NCBI GenBank assembly: GCA_027559495.1
Contig: JAMXSV010000004.1
Span: 3,275,001 to 3,339,000, forward strand
Length of the DNA stretch: 64,000 bases
Direction of reading: 5' to 3'
DNA from: Aurifilum marmelostoma
Taxonomy: Eukaryota > Ascomycota > Sordariomycetes > Diaporthales > Cryphonectriaceae
The notes under the pieces: generated by a model
Told to the model about the DNA's origin: nothing
The model's database searches: none
The model's input: the letters and a program-made list of their open reading frames with translations, nothing else
Made by a program: the position numbers and the translations under genes
Shown here: one piece after another, positions 35,875 to 48,581 of the stretch
How the letters are laid out: every line of letters starts with the position of its first letter
How positions within the stretch are numbered: position 1 is the stretch's first letter

Positions 35875-38635
35875 GTTTCTTTTATCAAGGTGTGGCGGGT
35901 TCGAAGTAATTATGAGAGGGGCACTGATGACGTGTTGTGATTGAGTGTGTGGGTGGATGAGTGGGCGTGATGTATTCGTGTGTTCAAGCGATTAAGTAAT
36001 AATATGGGATTCTGCCTTGCGTCCCTGGTCTTGTGATGATGCTGATGATGATGGTGATGTTGTTGTTCGCTGTTTCCTAAACAAAAGTGTGGTGCAATTC
36101 AAAGAAGGAGGGGAAAGGGAAAAGTCAGGCACGAGGCGGGAAGAGCGACGGCTCTATATACTATTGGCAAGAATGACCCTCCTCCTCCTTCTCCTCCTCC
36201 AAGGCCCCCAAGGGCCGATGAGACACACAAGCCTGTACATCGTGCTGTACGGGAGTATCTGTCTGGTGATGACCATTTTCGTACCTTACCCGGGTGGGCT
36301 TAGGAGGACAAGTACATGGTGTGACGCAGGTATCGCAACCCACCATGCACGGATGGCTCGATGAGGTGAGGTCCAGGTGCGGTCCATCTCCTCGCCCTCC
36401 CTCCCTGTTCTTCTCTGACTATTCTTATATATCTTAGCCACGGATGAATTATAACTGGCGGTAAACTTGTGGGCAGAAATGACACTGGACAACTTGTGCA
36501 CTTTGTCGAGTCCATCAGACAGGTTGTTTCTTTCCGTGGTCTCTGGGTCTCCAATTAATTAATCATCAGCAGCCTGCAAAACGGCGATCAACACCATAAT
36601 TAAATGGGGGGATGGATAAATACCACATGCACCCCGCATCCTGATCAGCCAAGGCGGGTGGGGAACCGGTCAAGTACGGGATCACAGTACATAGTACAAA
36701 CATCCAGAACGACTGCACACGTCAAGCACACGCATGAACACATTCGCTTGGCAGAGCATATGGCCTCCGCACATGGCAATGATCATCCATCCAGTCCTCC
36801 TATGTACCAAGTATAAGCAACATTGGAAGCCAAACTTGAAACCGTTCTTCCTCGTCCTGTGCTGTAACTGAACCTCCCCAAGTGGAATGCATAGGTGTGC
36901 GGGTGAGACCCTCGCTTGCAATTGGCAGCACCAATGCAATAATTTTTCCATAGAAAGGCCGAAGCCCGAGAAGTAGCAAGCCGGCAGGTGATAATGATAA
37001 AAATGAATGTACAACACAGAAGTCTTCGAGAATTTACAAATCATGTACAGTGCTGAGAGAACTCAACTATTCCTATTTGGTCAGGCGGTATAGAGGTGTA
37101 CAGAGAGGTACAGCATCAAGGTTCCAAGTACACGACCTCGTTGGTATCTGCCGAGCTCTGAGACCCGTCGTTTCGATTCGAGGAAAATAGAAAAACCACC
37201 ATACAAAAGAGTCCCACAGGTTTTGAGCCCCCATCAAGTGCCCACGCCTCCTCCATGGGGGACCGGCCAGAACGGCCTATCCTCTTTTGACAGCTGCTGC
37301 GCCCCACGTTCTGAGGTGATTCGCAAACGTCTTGTTGAGAGGTGAGCAAAGTGGATCTTTTTTTTTCTTTCTTTGTTTCTTATTTCTTCTTGTCTTTCTG
37401 TTTGTTCGTTCCAAGATCTCCGGTTCTCGGCTGAGCCCGCTGCGCTAGGTATGCAGACATCGCGTGTTAGTTAGTTAGTGTTTGGTCCAACAACTAATTA
37501 CACCTTTTGCGTCCACACTTCTCGGCCCCCAACCAGTGTGCACCCAGGCTACGACTCCATTTCGGGGTCCTCACTGCCAGTGAGCTGTATCAGTAGATCA
37601 TTAGAGGGAAGATATGCCGTGGCTGCGAGACCCACCGATTCGCCTGTACCTGCAAAACGCAACGTTGGAAACTCACAGGGTCATCACGTTTCCTTTACCA
37701 GAGGAAGTCTTTTCTGAATCTGAAGTGAAATGGGAATGATTAGACAAACCAGATGGAGTGATGAGCAGTAAGTAAGTTTTGTTCAATGCCCGTGCACAAT
37801 TACGCTTCGCGTGCAAACGATAGCAACCCCCCCCCCCCCCCCCCCCCCATCCCTTTGGTTAAACAGATCACCTGAACCATCACCGAGACGCACGAAACAT
37901 TGCATCATGACCTCATTCACATGTCTTTCTCGATGGGGCCGCCTTCAATCTGAAAACTTTGATCCTAACCTCGCCGGTCAATCGCCGTCCCTTTCTTCTG
38001 TGCAGCCACTCTATAGGTACCGGCCTGGAGCCCTGCCTCTCGTGTTGGCATAAAGTCACTTCCGTTCCCAAGAGCCCAGCCACTTAGCCGCTGTTGAAGG
38101 ATAGCCTGGCATTCTTTACTGATGGCAGATTCTTGCCATACATAATCGGGTACCGAATCAGCACTTTTCTGGTTTTTTTACACGAAGGAGAGGCCGTGGG
38201 TTCTTGCTAGCTGGATGTATCTGTGAAGCTGTGTAATATGCGATGTGGTCTGTATCCATGGACATCAAAATGATTGATTGGTCGCAAGATTGGAAGGGCA
38301 AGCGAGAGAAGATATAATACATCGAGGGATCGAGAAGGTGAGCCGAGAAGAAGATTTCTGATGTTTTGGGGGGGGGGAGAGGGAGGGTGAGCAGCTCGAA
38401 AGTCATCATTAGTATCGTTGTTTCTTGGAGACACACGTATTTGTTGATCACGCCCTAGAATATACGTATCCTGACCAACCATCGCTGATGCGCGATATTA
38501 TCTGAGCCACAAACTGCGGTATTCTGATGAGATTGGACAATGCGGTCCTGTCTGATGATGATGTGAAGCCAGCTAGCGAACCATTGTTATCGATCGATGC
38601 GCATGTACCGACCCAAAGATGTATCTGGCAATGCC
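35875..38635. other. Long intergenic region, no gene seen
   Basis: 2.8 kb without a supported gene. Contains CTC-rich sequence at 36178-36200 and a C22 homopolymer at about 37827-37848. The open frames are short and lack conserved motifs or matching splice signals. Confidence 0.55.
37827..37848. repeat. C22 homopolymer
   Basis: An uninterrupted run of about 22 C, unusual in length; it can form quadruplex or i-motif structure and is error-prone in assembly. Confidence 0.8.
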
Positions 38636-39760
38636 TCAAAAGTCGACAGCAGAGACTGGTCGGTCGTTCCTTGTCGCCAGTATGATGGAAACAGGCCACT
38701 CCACCATGACTTGACCCCCAGCGGACTTAATCATGTCCTCCAACTGCATCCATTCGGCTGTATCCCATGTCTCTTGTCCGAACCCCATCCGAGAGCTCGC
38801 CAAAAATCCCTTGAGCCACGCCACGTCAGCCGCGCGCCGCCAGCTCTCATCACGGACAGACCTCTGCACGTCGGTGGTCCCAATGCTGCTCGGCGCCGGC
38901 TGCCAGCAAGTCGGGTCTTCATCGATGAAGCAGAGGGGCCGTCCATCATCATCACCGCCTTCCACGTTGACCAGGATGCGCTGGGCCCCAGGCTCAAACA
39001 GCTCAGGGGGCAGCGGCACAAAGTCGAGCCCGGCCATCGCCGCAGCCAAACCCTTCACGGCGGCAGGGAACAGGTGGCCCTCGCGGAGCAGCCGCAGCGA
39101 CTCCTTGCTGGCGGCCTGGTACCACAGGCGCTCCAAGGCGGGTCGGCCCGGGAAGCGCAGTCTGAAACCATATGTCGCGGCCGCCAATGTGCCGCCGGGC
39201 TTGAGCATGCGGGCGATGGACCTGATAGCCTCTGGGCCATTGAAGTAGTGAAAGGCCATGCCCACAGTGACGAGGTCGACGGACGAAGGGGGTATCGAGG
39301 CGTGAACGGCCTCCGCAGGGCTCTGGATGAATTCGAACTTGTGTGAGGCTGTCGTCGAGACGAAGCTTCTCTTGGCCGTCTGAATGTTGGCTGACCCAGC
39401 ATCACTCACGACGACGTGGTCGAAGAGGGGATAAAGGCTCATAGACAGGGTACCAGGACCTGAAGGGGAAGACGATCAATTAATCAAATGGTCTGCAGAA
39501 ACATGAGAAGTCGGCCTCCTCGGCTTACCAGCGCCGACATCGTGGAGGCAATGAAACTTGCCGCCGTGCTCACGATGGTAATTCAGCCACATCTCAAGCA
39601 TGGTCTGTGGGTATCGAGGGCGGAAGCGATGATATTCGTCCCAGTCGAGGTTCTTGAAGGCGAAGGGATACCTGACCTCCATCGAGCCATCTCCAGACTG
39701 TGTCACTTCATGTGCATCCTCGAGAGCCGTTCGAGGGAGTTTTGGATCGTAATTCCCCAT
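38636..39760 (-). CDS. Class I SAM-dependent methyltransferase, Crg1/trans-aconitate methyltransferase-like
   Basis: Two exons, 39760-39529 and 39459-38636, give 351 residues. The intron interrupts the SAM-binding loop itself: HDVGAG joins PGTLSMSLYPLF to form the Gly-rich motif I. The acidic ribose ligand follows in VVVSDAGSANI, motif II/III is VDLVTVGMAFHYFNGPEAIRSIARMLKPGG, and a substrate lobe follows to the C-terminus. Upstream, KNLDWDEYHRFRPRYPQTMLEMW is typical of fungal Crg1/Tmt1-like enzymes. These methylate small carboxylates or lipids such as cantharidin or trans-aconitate; the substrate here is unknown. No neighbour suggests a biosynthetic cluster. It is probably cytosolic, with no signal or membrane segment. 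Confidence 0.83.
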
Positions 39761-41880
39761 GGCCCGATTGTGTTGAACTTCTTGTCGTCAACCACGTTTT
39801 GATATCAGTGGGAAGGTGATTGATAAAGGGATTCTTTGGATGCTGGCTGCGAGACTTTTGGACAAGAGTGAAATAAGGAAGAAGAAGAAGAAGAGGCGGC
39901 GATGGCTGATCAATAGCCGCTGGTGGAAGTATTGACCGGCGGTATCAACCTTCTGGGATGGATGGATGGATGGATGAATGGCTGGTTGTGAACCTGATCT
40001 AATCGGCGACCGATTATGTGGGCAACGTTGCGATGAGACATTGATACTTATATGTATTATTGTGTACTCGAGATTTTAGCCCACAAGATGGGACCACGCG
40101 CCTAGAGCCTGCAAGTTCAACCCATCTTCACAATAATACGGGCGGGCCCCCCTGGCTCACATGCCAAACGTGCTTTCCCAACTTTTCACCCAGGTACAGG
40201 TCCGGTCCAGGACGTGGTTTCCCATTTGAGCGGCATGGCACTTTTTTATCCAGGGAGAAGGCACGACCCTTGACCTTTCCCAAGTACCTTGGCGTCCTCG
40301 TGATAGGGGAAAGACAGTTTTGGCAGAATCCAGACAAGACACATACACCCCTCTCTCGCTCGTGCGCGAAAGCCTGTCGTCATCATCCAGCCCCTCTGGC
40401 CTGATCATCTGCAGAACTGCATTGCAACTGCACGTGTCAGGCCTCCCCGAGAGGCCGTGTGAGAAAAAGACCCAGGAACCCGACAAGCATCGGCACGCAC
40501 TTAGTAGAAGACCAGTCGAAACATGTCCCATTATTGGCTGTCCAACGGTGTCTCCGTGTTATGCCAAGCTGCGATGCCAGGCGGAAATCCTCCGCGGTCG
40601 CGGAAAGGGCCCCGCTGTACTACGGGGTACAGTTGAGTAAAGTAGCAGTTATCGAGCGGGACTGCGCATGATCGAACGGCGAGATCGCTGCTGCTGCTGC
40701 TGCTGCTCGCTGCAGGCTGGGGAGCTTACCAAAAGACCAGACGAGGACCCGGCCTGAACAACCACCCCCCTACCCCCCCCTCATCTTCTTCTTTGGAACC
40801 CCGTGCTGAGAACTTCTGCAGTGTGACGACAGCATGCTTATCCAGATCTGATGCGATTTGCGGTTCTGGCATCTAGGGCACCGAGGGTGGGGGGCGGGGG
40901 CGTCCTGAGACAAGCAAATGTTGGGTTATGGTTTTGGTCATCTGGTGACATTCCGTTCTGGGTCTATTTTCTGATGGCTCCGGACCAACTGGCTCTGCCT
41001 GGCAACATTGGGCCGGAGACAAGAACCTGTCCTCGACGCCAGGGCGGCCTGGACTCGTCCTTTTTGCTTTTTCTCCGCTGAAATAAATGGCCGGGTCCAA
41101 CGTGAGATTACCCTTACCCATGCATACATATAATACTTATTACTACTGTGCAATGGCCAACTCTTTCCGTCATCCTCTTCCTACCACTTGGGGTCTCCAC
41201 CATCTACCTTTACTGATCGCTGTGTAATGCAGCTGTGCGACCCAGTACGAGTAGCGGAACATCCGCCTCCCCCCCCCCCCCCCCCCCCCAAATCTTCCAA
41301 AAACCTCATCCCTCGCTAATCTAGTACGGTCCCGGTTATCCGGTCTGGTGCGCCACGCCCCGCTGCGGTACCCCATAGTAACAGCAGTAGCTTTTGAGCC
41401 CTAGAAACCTATAATGTAGGCGACTCTTTTCGTAACGCGCGGACGGACCCGCGCCTCCGAGTTCAACTTCTCGAGCGTTCCTCGCCGTGGTCTGACGTGC
41501 AACGTCTTGAGACCTGATCTGCAAGTAAGACCAACATGCATGAGGCACAAGCACTCGAGAAATGATATATCACATAAGTGTCATGTGTCATGCCTTTCAG
41601 ACTGACCAGCTGCAGCGTTGCATTGCCTTCTTTTTTCTTACACCGCTTCAAGGCAGATCTGCAAAGTTGTTGTTATATGAGAATGGGTATATCCTGTGGA
41701 GAAGCCCAAATCGCGGAAACCTTCCGTCCTATTTCCCTTTTGTATATTCTCGCCGGAACCAAATCCAGTATGCAGGTTGCAGTTGGGAAAGTTTGTCCAG
41801 ATATCATGCAGGATTACCTCTTACTTTCCAGTGGAACCCCCCTTCCCTCCGATCCATGCTGCTACCAACCCAGGCGGGCA
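39761..41880. other. Intergenic region, no gene seen
   Basis: Separates two minus-strand genes. It includes a GATG/GGAT short repeat at about 39956-39976, a (CTG)n run at about 40690-40708 and a C21 homopolymer at about 41269-41289. No supported coding sequence. Confidence 0.55.
41269..41289. repeat. C21 homopolymer
   Basis: A second very long C run in the window, about 3.4 kb from the C22 run, also intergenic. Confidence 0.8.
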
Positions 41881-43512
41881 TCAGACAGTCTCGATATACC
41901 TCTTCATCTCCCTGTGTACGCAAATCAAGGTCAGTGAGGCAAACGAACAGCAGGCAACAAAACGAGAGGAAGGAGTATGGGAGATTGCAGGTACTCACCA
42001 GTCGGTCACGGCCTCGTCCCATTGGCGGATCTCATGATCTCTTGTGCCTCCGAAGTGGTCTACGAACTCGTCTCCAAAGACCTCCCTCGCAATGCTCTCC
42101 TTCCTGGTGAAGCGGTCAACGGCCTCCCGGAGGCTCTTGGCCAGTCTCTGGCCCTGGTCAGCCTCACCACCAACATCCTCGCCCTTGCCAAGTGGCGGAC
42201 ATGGGATCTCGAGTTTCTTCTCGATGCCCCGAATCCCAAGAGCCAGGATGGCGGAGAAGACAAAGAATGGATTCGCATCCGCGCCAGGCACGCGAACTTC
42301 AAAGCGTGTGGCGCCTGGTTTAGCGGTAGGCGGGGCGATGATGCGAATAGAGGCTGCTCTGTGCTCCAGACCCCAGGACACGGTGACAGGCGCCCAGAAG
42401 TTCTCGACCAGGCGCTTGTAGCTGTTGATGGTGGGGGCAAACATAGGCATGATGTCTGGGAGACCCTCGAGGAGGCCAGCGAGGAAGTGGCGGCCGACAT
42501 CAGAGAGGTGGGCAATATCGGGCCACGGGGCAGAGGCGTCAGGTGTCTCCCGGAAGAGGAGGTTTTTGCCTGCCTTGTCGACCAGCGACACGTGCATGTG
42601 GCCTGAGTTGCCGGGCAGACCTTGCTTGGGCTTGGCCATGAAGCAAGGCGTGATGGCGTACTTTGTGGCAACGGACTTGACAACGTACTTGAAGAGACTG
42701 GCGCGGTCGGCCATGCCTCGGATCTCGCCGAACTCGAGGGCAGCCTCGTATACGCCGGGGCCGCTCTCGGTGTGCCAGCCCTCGACGTTGCAATTGAATG
42801 CCTCACAGGTGTTGAAGACATCGTAGTAGTAATCCTTGTTGTGGACAGGTCTGATGAGGCTATAGCCGAACATGCCCTCTGTCAGGGCAGGGAGGGAGTG
42901 GGTGGTGTTGTCCTTGAGGTAAGGGGCGGCGGAGGTGTTGCCCTCGGGGTTTTTGAACTGGTAGAATTCATACTCGGCTGAAGAGAAGAGGCGAAAAGCC
43001 CACGAGTTAGCACTCTGGTCAATCAATGTGTGGAGCGAGGAGCCGCCTGGGATATGGAACATACCTCCCGCCATGGCCCCCCAGCCGTTGGCCTCAAGCT
43101 TGTCAACTTGTCTCTTGAGCAGCTGGCGGGGGCATGCGCTCAGCGGCTCGTTGGTGTCTGGGTCGTAGAAAGAGACAAGGAAGAAAGGCATGTTGTCCTC
43201 CCACGGTATCCTGCGGAAAGTTGCAAGGTCCGGAATGGCGATAAGATCCCTGTAGCCATTCTCCTTATTGCTGATGCCGAGCTCACGGAAGTAGGTCTGG
43301 TCGTGCATGTCCCAGCCAAAGATGACAGAGCAGAAGCCAAAGCCAGCCTTGGCAATGGAGAGAAATTTCTTCTTGGAGACGAGCTTGCCGCGCAGGATAC
43401 CGTCGACGTCGACGCCAGCCAGCTTGACGCTGTTGTCATCGGCGAGGATGGAGGGCAGGGTCTCGATGGTGATGTCCTCAGCATGAGGGGAGGGCTTCTT
43501 GGAAGAAGCCAT
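41881..43512 (-). CDS. Glutamine synthetase-fold enzyme, FluG-type (class I-like)
   Basis: Three exons, 43512-43065, 42977-41999 and 41911-41881, give 485 residues. The last exon is tiny and completes the conserved end ...WDEAVTDWEMKRYIETV; without it the frame would stop one residue after TDW. Active-site signatures are present: GAEYEFYQF (glutamate and metal ligands), NSGHMHVSLVD (ATP/metal His), NSYKRLVENFWAPV, and RAASIRI. The protein belongs to the single-domain fungal relatives of the FluG C-terminus and bacterial gamma-glutamyl-polyamine synthetases, not to the eukaryotic class II glutamine synthetase. Its acceptor amine is unknown. Intron 42978-43064 is 87 nt, in frame and free of stops, so retention would insert 29 residues before the Glu-binding motif. 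Predicted cytosolic. Confidence 0.86.
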
Positions 43513-45143
43513 GGCGTATCGATCGGACGAGGCAGGTAGGATGTTGAAGAAGCGATTCGTCGTATCGGATGAAGCTCACGTCTCTCCTCTCGTGTATCTT
43601 GTGTGGTGTTTCGGGAACTCCTTCCTTTTTCAAAGGCGTTAGGAAGAAGCCTGGGCGAGGGGAGGGAAGAAAGAAAATAAAAAAAGTACAGAGATGGAAA
43701 TGATAAAACTACAGACACGAATGATGATGCTACTTCGTCCTGGGAATTTTGTTACCCAAGTAACAAGAAAAAGAGCAGAGCAGAGCACAAATAGATAAGT
43801 ACACGAGCAGGGAGCCGATAGGTGGAGGATGAGGTCGTCGCGATCTGCGTAGGGCTGCCGGTGTAGGAACCTTGCAGGGAGAGGATGTGGGGATTGGGGT
43901 GGGAAGGGAGGGCAATGGTCATGCAGAGATAGGCAGCAAGCTGAACTATAAAAACTACCTCAGTACGTGTACCAGACTCTGTGAGGTCATCCTGGAAGGC
44001 AGGGCTGGGGTTGGCCCTGGCCCTGGCCCCGGCCCTGGCGCTTGATTGCCCCTCCCCTGACGCCACTATAGCTTTTGTGTGTGTGTGACCACATAGCACA
44101 CACACTGAAGCCCCCAGCTAGCATCACAGCAGCTTCCCACGGAGCTACCCCTCATTCTCCAATGCCCCGCAGCCAGAAAGGTCATAGCTAGAAACCAGGA
44201 GCGCTCGATTTGGTTATCTCCCTATCTACATACTTTATCATCCCTTGAATGCACACAACGTCAAGAGAAGATGAGACCAGGCAGAACAGATAAAAGAAGA
44301 ATAAAAAACAGGAGAGGCAAAAAAAGGGGTCATCTGGTCTCCCTGGATGAAATCTTTCCCGGGAGTCGAAGTCCGATGACTACTTTGTACCTATGCTGCA
44401 GACCCAACCTTCTGAACCACCAGCGAGTCAAGGTCCGGATCCGATTACTTCCTCGGTCTTTAACCCTGCTTGTACTATGCATGCAGGGTCTCTGCACTCT
44501 GCACTGATAAGAAACATAATACGTCGGTGATCACTGGCCAGCATTTTTGGATCGGAGCAAGACACCGAGAACAACAGCAGGAATCTGACTAGCAAGCACA
44601 ATGCATTGACTCGTTGCGCAGGGTCTATCAGGAACTTTCACACCGTAACTTTGTAATGCCATGGACATTTTGTCGGGTAGGTTCTGTGTAACCAGCCTTA
44701 GTAAGACAGTACCACGGCCGCCGATTCTCGGAGACAAGTCTCACGATCAAGGCTCTGAGCAATGACCACGCGCAGGCTGGATCGCTGCATCCGTTTCAAG
44801 CTCCATGACTAAGTGTACAACAATCTACTATTTTCTTCGCCGTCCCCCTCCATCCCACCTAAACTCTTATGCCCTGGACTATTGGTATATACAACCTCTC
44901 CAATCCGCTCAAGCTCAACATCGCTGATTACTCTCTGTGACCCGACACTCAACTACTTGATGCTGTTCGCTCTTGTCTTGTTTCCTTTCTCTTCACCACA
45001 CTCGTGATTCCTTCCCCTCCCAGCTATCAGTCCGAGCTCACGACCCACGACCCACGACCTTCCGTCCCCTTCCCCGAATATACACGGTGGGACACGCAAT
45101 TGTCGCCAGCACTTCTATAACCTGCGATACATACATCTGCACA
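43513..45143. other. Divergent intergenic region
   Basis: Between the starts of the FluG-type gene and the SDR gene; presumably holds both promoters. A CCCTGG-type repeat lies at about 44011-44040. The last 300 bases before the SDR start are CT-rich. No gene seen. Confidence 0.5.
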
Positions 45144-46188
45144 ATGGGCTCGGCGGGACGTCTAGCTGGCAAGAATGCCATCGTCACCGGTGCTGCTGGG
45201 TGAGTCGGGCTCCGGCTTCCCCAAAATGAAGCTCTGTTGTCTTCCTGCCACCTCTCCAGCTTGGGATCACCTGCTTACGACAGCAAACTTTCACCAGTGG
45301 CATCGGTCTGGAAACCTCGATCCTTTTCGCTAAGGAGGGCGCCAACGTCCTGATGGCCGACATCTCCGCCCCCGCCCTCGAGAAGGCCAAGGCCAAGCTC
45401 CTGCAGCTCGTTCCCGGCGCCAAGGTGAATACCACTCTGTGCGACGTCTCCAAAGAGGCTCAGGTGCAGGCCATGGTCGAGTCCCTCGATTCCGCCGGCG
45501 GTCTGGACGTCATATTCAACAACGCCGGTATCATGCACGCCAAGGATGATGACGCCGTCGGCACACCCGAGAACATCTGGGACCTGACCATGGACATCAA
45601 CGTCAAGGGTGTCTGGTTCGGCTCCAAGCACGCCGTCCTGTCCCTGCGCCGCCACAAGAAGACCAAGGGTTCCATCATCAACACCGCCTCTGTCGTCGCC
45701 CTCGTCGGCAGCGCCACCCCACAGCTGGCCTACACCGCCTCCAAGGGCGCCGTCCTGGCCCTCACCCGCGAGCTGGCCATGGTACACGCCCGCGAGGGCT
45801 TCCGCTTCAACAGCTTGTGCCCCGCGCCCCTAAACACCCCTCTGCTGCAGGACTGGCTCGGCGACGACCAGCCTAAGAGGCTCCGCCGCGAGATCCACTT
45901 CCCCTCTGGGCGTTTTGGCGAGGCCGTCGAGCAGGCCCATGCCGTCGTCTTCCTCGCCAGCGACGAGAGCAGCTTTGTCAATGGTCATGTAAGTAACAAG
46001 CCCGAATGTCATGGCGTCTTGACTTTTTCTTCTTCCTTTTATGCCGTGTCGTGGTATGGAAGCTGACCTCGATGATGCGACAGGATATGGTGGTGGACGG
46101 CGGTATGACCAAGGCCTACGTAACCCCCGAGGGCCCCGCTCCCAAAGCCCCTGTGAACAACGCCCTCAAGGACTCGCTGGACGCTTAG
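45144..46188 (+). CDS. Short-chain dehydrogenase/reductase (SDR)
   Basis: Three exons, 45144-45199, 45298-45988 and 46084-46188, give 283 residues. The first intron (GTGAGT..CCAG) splits the cofactor loop, which reads VTGAAGGIGLE after splicing (TGxxxGIG). Asp in VLMADIS suggests preference for NAD(H) over NADP(H) by family rules. NNAGIM, the catalytic Ser region IINTASVVALVGS and YTASK complete the classical SDR active site. The segment after the active site, CPAPLNTPLLQDWLG, followed by SFVNGHDMVVDGGM, is the usual C-terminal region. The last 20 residues are Pro/Ala-rich. The substrate is unknown; sequence alone does not tell ketone, polyol or hydroxy-acid. No targeting signal. Confidence 0.85.
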
Positions 46189-46623
46189 ACGGTGGTACCT
46201 GAGAGGATGGGGTAGTCGTGGAGATGAGAGCTTTGTATGTGCAGCGGATCTATAGAAACCCTTGCCCGCGCACTATAGATAAGATTTCCTGAAGAAATGG
46301 TCTATTTTGGTGTTTTTGGCTGTATCTTTCAGGGACGACGAGCTGGTATCTGGTGTTCGACGGGTTTTGCGCATTTGACTTTGTTGATAGGCTCTAAATC
46401 ACACCATAGACGGATTCAATCCCGTCTCTGTCCACATCACAGAAGCACAATATGCAGATGCTCTTCACTGTGGCCACAAGGGGTGCCTTTGCCGCTCGAG
46501 AAGGCTCCCTCCATGATCAGCTTGCTCGTCTAGATGTCTTCTCATAAGTTTTGGGCCCGCGGTGTGAATCGTTATGCTTAGGACGGATATCTGAGGTGGT
46601 GACATGAATGGGTATGCGAAGAT
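46189..46623. other. Intergenic region between convergent genes
   Basis: Short 3' flanks of the SDR and methylisocitrate lyase genes. No gene seen. Confidence 0.6.
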
Positions 46624-48581
46624 TTAGAACTGGCCCTCCGTGTTGCCCTCGCCCATGCTCTTGCTCCCCGAGCTCCCGCTCTGGATGGCCCCGACGATGC
46701 CGTCCATGTAGCTCGCGCCGCTCCACTTCTGGTGCGTCAACACCTCGACCCCGAGCTCCTTCTCCCTCCTCTGCACCAGGTTGACGTAGGCCAGCATGCC
46801 GTCCTCCCTGAACTCCCTGGACAGCTGGTTCGTGATGGTGGCGGTGCTGTGCAGGCCGGCCAGGGAGATCAGCTGGATCACGAAGCCTTCCTTGGCGATG
46901 TCCCAGATGAACGACCTGAGGGTGTCCTCGGTGAAGCCGTGCGACATCCAGTTGAAGGACGGGCTGAGGTTGTACACCAGGCCCTTGCCCGGGTGAGCAG
47001 AGCGGACGGCGCGGCCGAGCTTGGTGCAGACCTCGACGTTGGGGTCGCCCGTCTCGACCCACAGCAGGTCGGCGTAGGGTCCGAAGGCGATGGACCGCTT
47101 GGTGGCTGCCTCCATGCCGGCCCTGTAGTGGTAGAAGCCCTCCCGGGTGCGCGGGATGTCCCAGCTGAAGAAGACCTCCTTGCCGCCGGGCGTGAGGCTG
47201 GCGGCCAGCGCCCTCCGGTTCGCCAGGCCCATGTCGCGGTCCTCTGCCACCTGCCGCTTGTACGCCTCGATGTTGGCATCCGATGCGCCCTCGGCCTGCA
47301 AGTGGGCCACGGCGGCCTCGTCAAACGTCACCAGCTTGGTCTGCTTGACCCACTCGGCCTCGAAGGCGTCAATCTCGGGGCCCGACGCGCCCCTCTTGTC
47401 CATCTCCTGCAGCGTCTCGGCGAGCGGCTTGATGCTGGGGTCGGTGACGCCCAGGATGAACTCGTGGTCGCGCACGTCGATGGAGCTGCTCAGCAGCCTG
47501 CCGCTCTCGGAGTCGGTGCGGGCGATGACGAGGGTCTCGACGCCCATGAGGTCCCACTGGAAGCGGGCGGCGACGAGGCGGTTGATGTGCTCGCCGACGG
47601 GGACGAGGACCTTGCCGGCCAGGTGGCCACACTTCTTGCCGCCGTGCAGCTGGTCCTCGAAGTGGACAGCGGCGGCGCCATTCTCGGCAAAGAGCTTGGC
47701 CAGCTTGAGGACGGCGGTCAGGCCGCCGTGGCCCGTGTCGCCGTCGGCCACGATGGGCCTGAAGTAGTCGACGTAGGGGGTCTTGGCGCGGTCGGTGGGG
47801 GAGAGCTTCCTGCGCAGGTCCCACTGCTTGCGGTCGTGCATGGACTGCGCCTTGAACATGCGCTGGACCTGGTTGGGGACGGTGTTGTACGGGTAGTCGC
47901 CAAAGTCTGGGGAGACCTCGTTGGTTGGGGTGAGGGTGGAGGAGCAGGCCCAGCCCGACAGGTAGAGGACTTCCTGGTGAGGTGCCTGCTGGGTCATCTG
48001 GACGGGATCGATGGCGCCCACTGCCAGAGGGAGAGCCGCAGTCAGTATCCTCAGAGGAGTGCATGACGACCTTTTGGAGGGTAAAGAGGGCAGAAGAGAC
48101 TCATACTTGTGTGTAGAGGCTCGCCTTTGCTCAGCCTGTCCTGAATCAGATTCCACAATTTCCTCGCCATGACAGAGCTGGGATAGGATTGCTGAAGGGA
48201 TCCTCTCTTGGGTACAATGTCTGCAGCGGTATACGGCCTCTTGATGCCAGCATATCTCGGAGTGGCCCACCACGCCTCGACATCCTTGATCTGCTGTTCG
48301 TATAGCGTATCTTCATAGGAGCCTGGTTTACTCGATTCCGGGAGGAGCTGAAAGGAGTCGGAGGGCAAGGAGGCAGTCAGTGGAGGTGAAACCTGAGGAA
48401 GAGAGGATGCCGACGACGACGGCATTCTGTGAGTTGGTGTGGTGGAGAGTTGACGGAGCACCAGCAGCGAGGGCGCACGGCACCTCCTCGTTGACGCCGT
48501 CGGTATCAACAGCCTCGACAGCGGCTTGCCACGGACGGTCCGTGATGGGACCGACAGCGATGCCGGTATTCTCCGCAGCAT
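46624..48581 (-). CDS. mclA: Mitochondrial 2-methylisocitrate lyase
   Basis: Two exons, 48581-48107 and 48020-46624, give 623 residues. It cleaves 2-methylisocitrate to succinate and pyruvate, the last step of the methylcitrate cycle. The Arg/Ser/Thr-rich, acid-free N-terminus (MLRRIPASLSVPSRTVRGKP onward) is a mitochondrial presequence, whereas fungal isocitrate lyases are peroxisomal and lack it. The catalytic loop KKCGHLAGKVLVP and the metal/substrate regions VADGDTGHGG and HFEDQLHGGKKCGH are intact. Methylisocitrate-lyase-like choices include LLWVETGDPNVEVC and HQKWSGASYMDG, where isocitrate lyase has WMESKLP and SGANYVD. It is divergently paired with methylcitrate synthase across 749 bp, which strongly supports this assignment. 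Confidence 0.92.

Noticed and set aside
41995..41999. TGA at 41995 as the true end of the FluG-type enzyme
   Set aside because: The TGA is part of a GTGAGT donor. Splicing to 41911 adds the conserved EMKRYIETV ending and keeps the total length divisible by three.
46732..48066. Long plus-strand open frame opposite methylisocitrate lyase
   Set aside because: Shadow of a high-GC3 coding exon; the Val/Gly/Asp-rich composition is that of an antisense frame. The open frame at 26326-27702 plus, opposite CRH, is rejected for the same reason.
46624..48581. Isocitrate lyase (glyoxylate cycle)
   Set aside because: Mitochondrial presequence, absence of a peroxisomal C-terminal signal, methylisocitrate-lyase-type residues around WVETGDP and SGASY, and pairing with methylcitrate synthase favour the methylcitrate-cycle enzyme.
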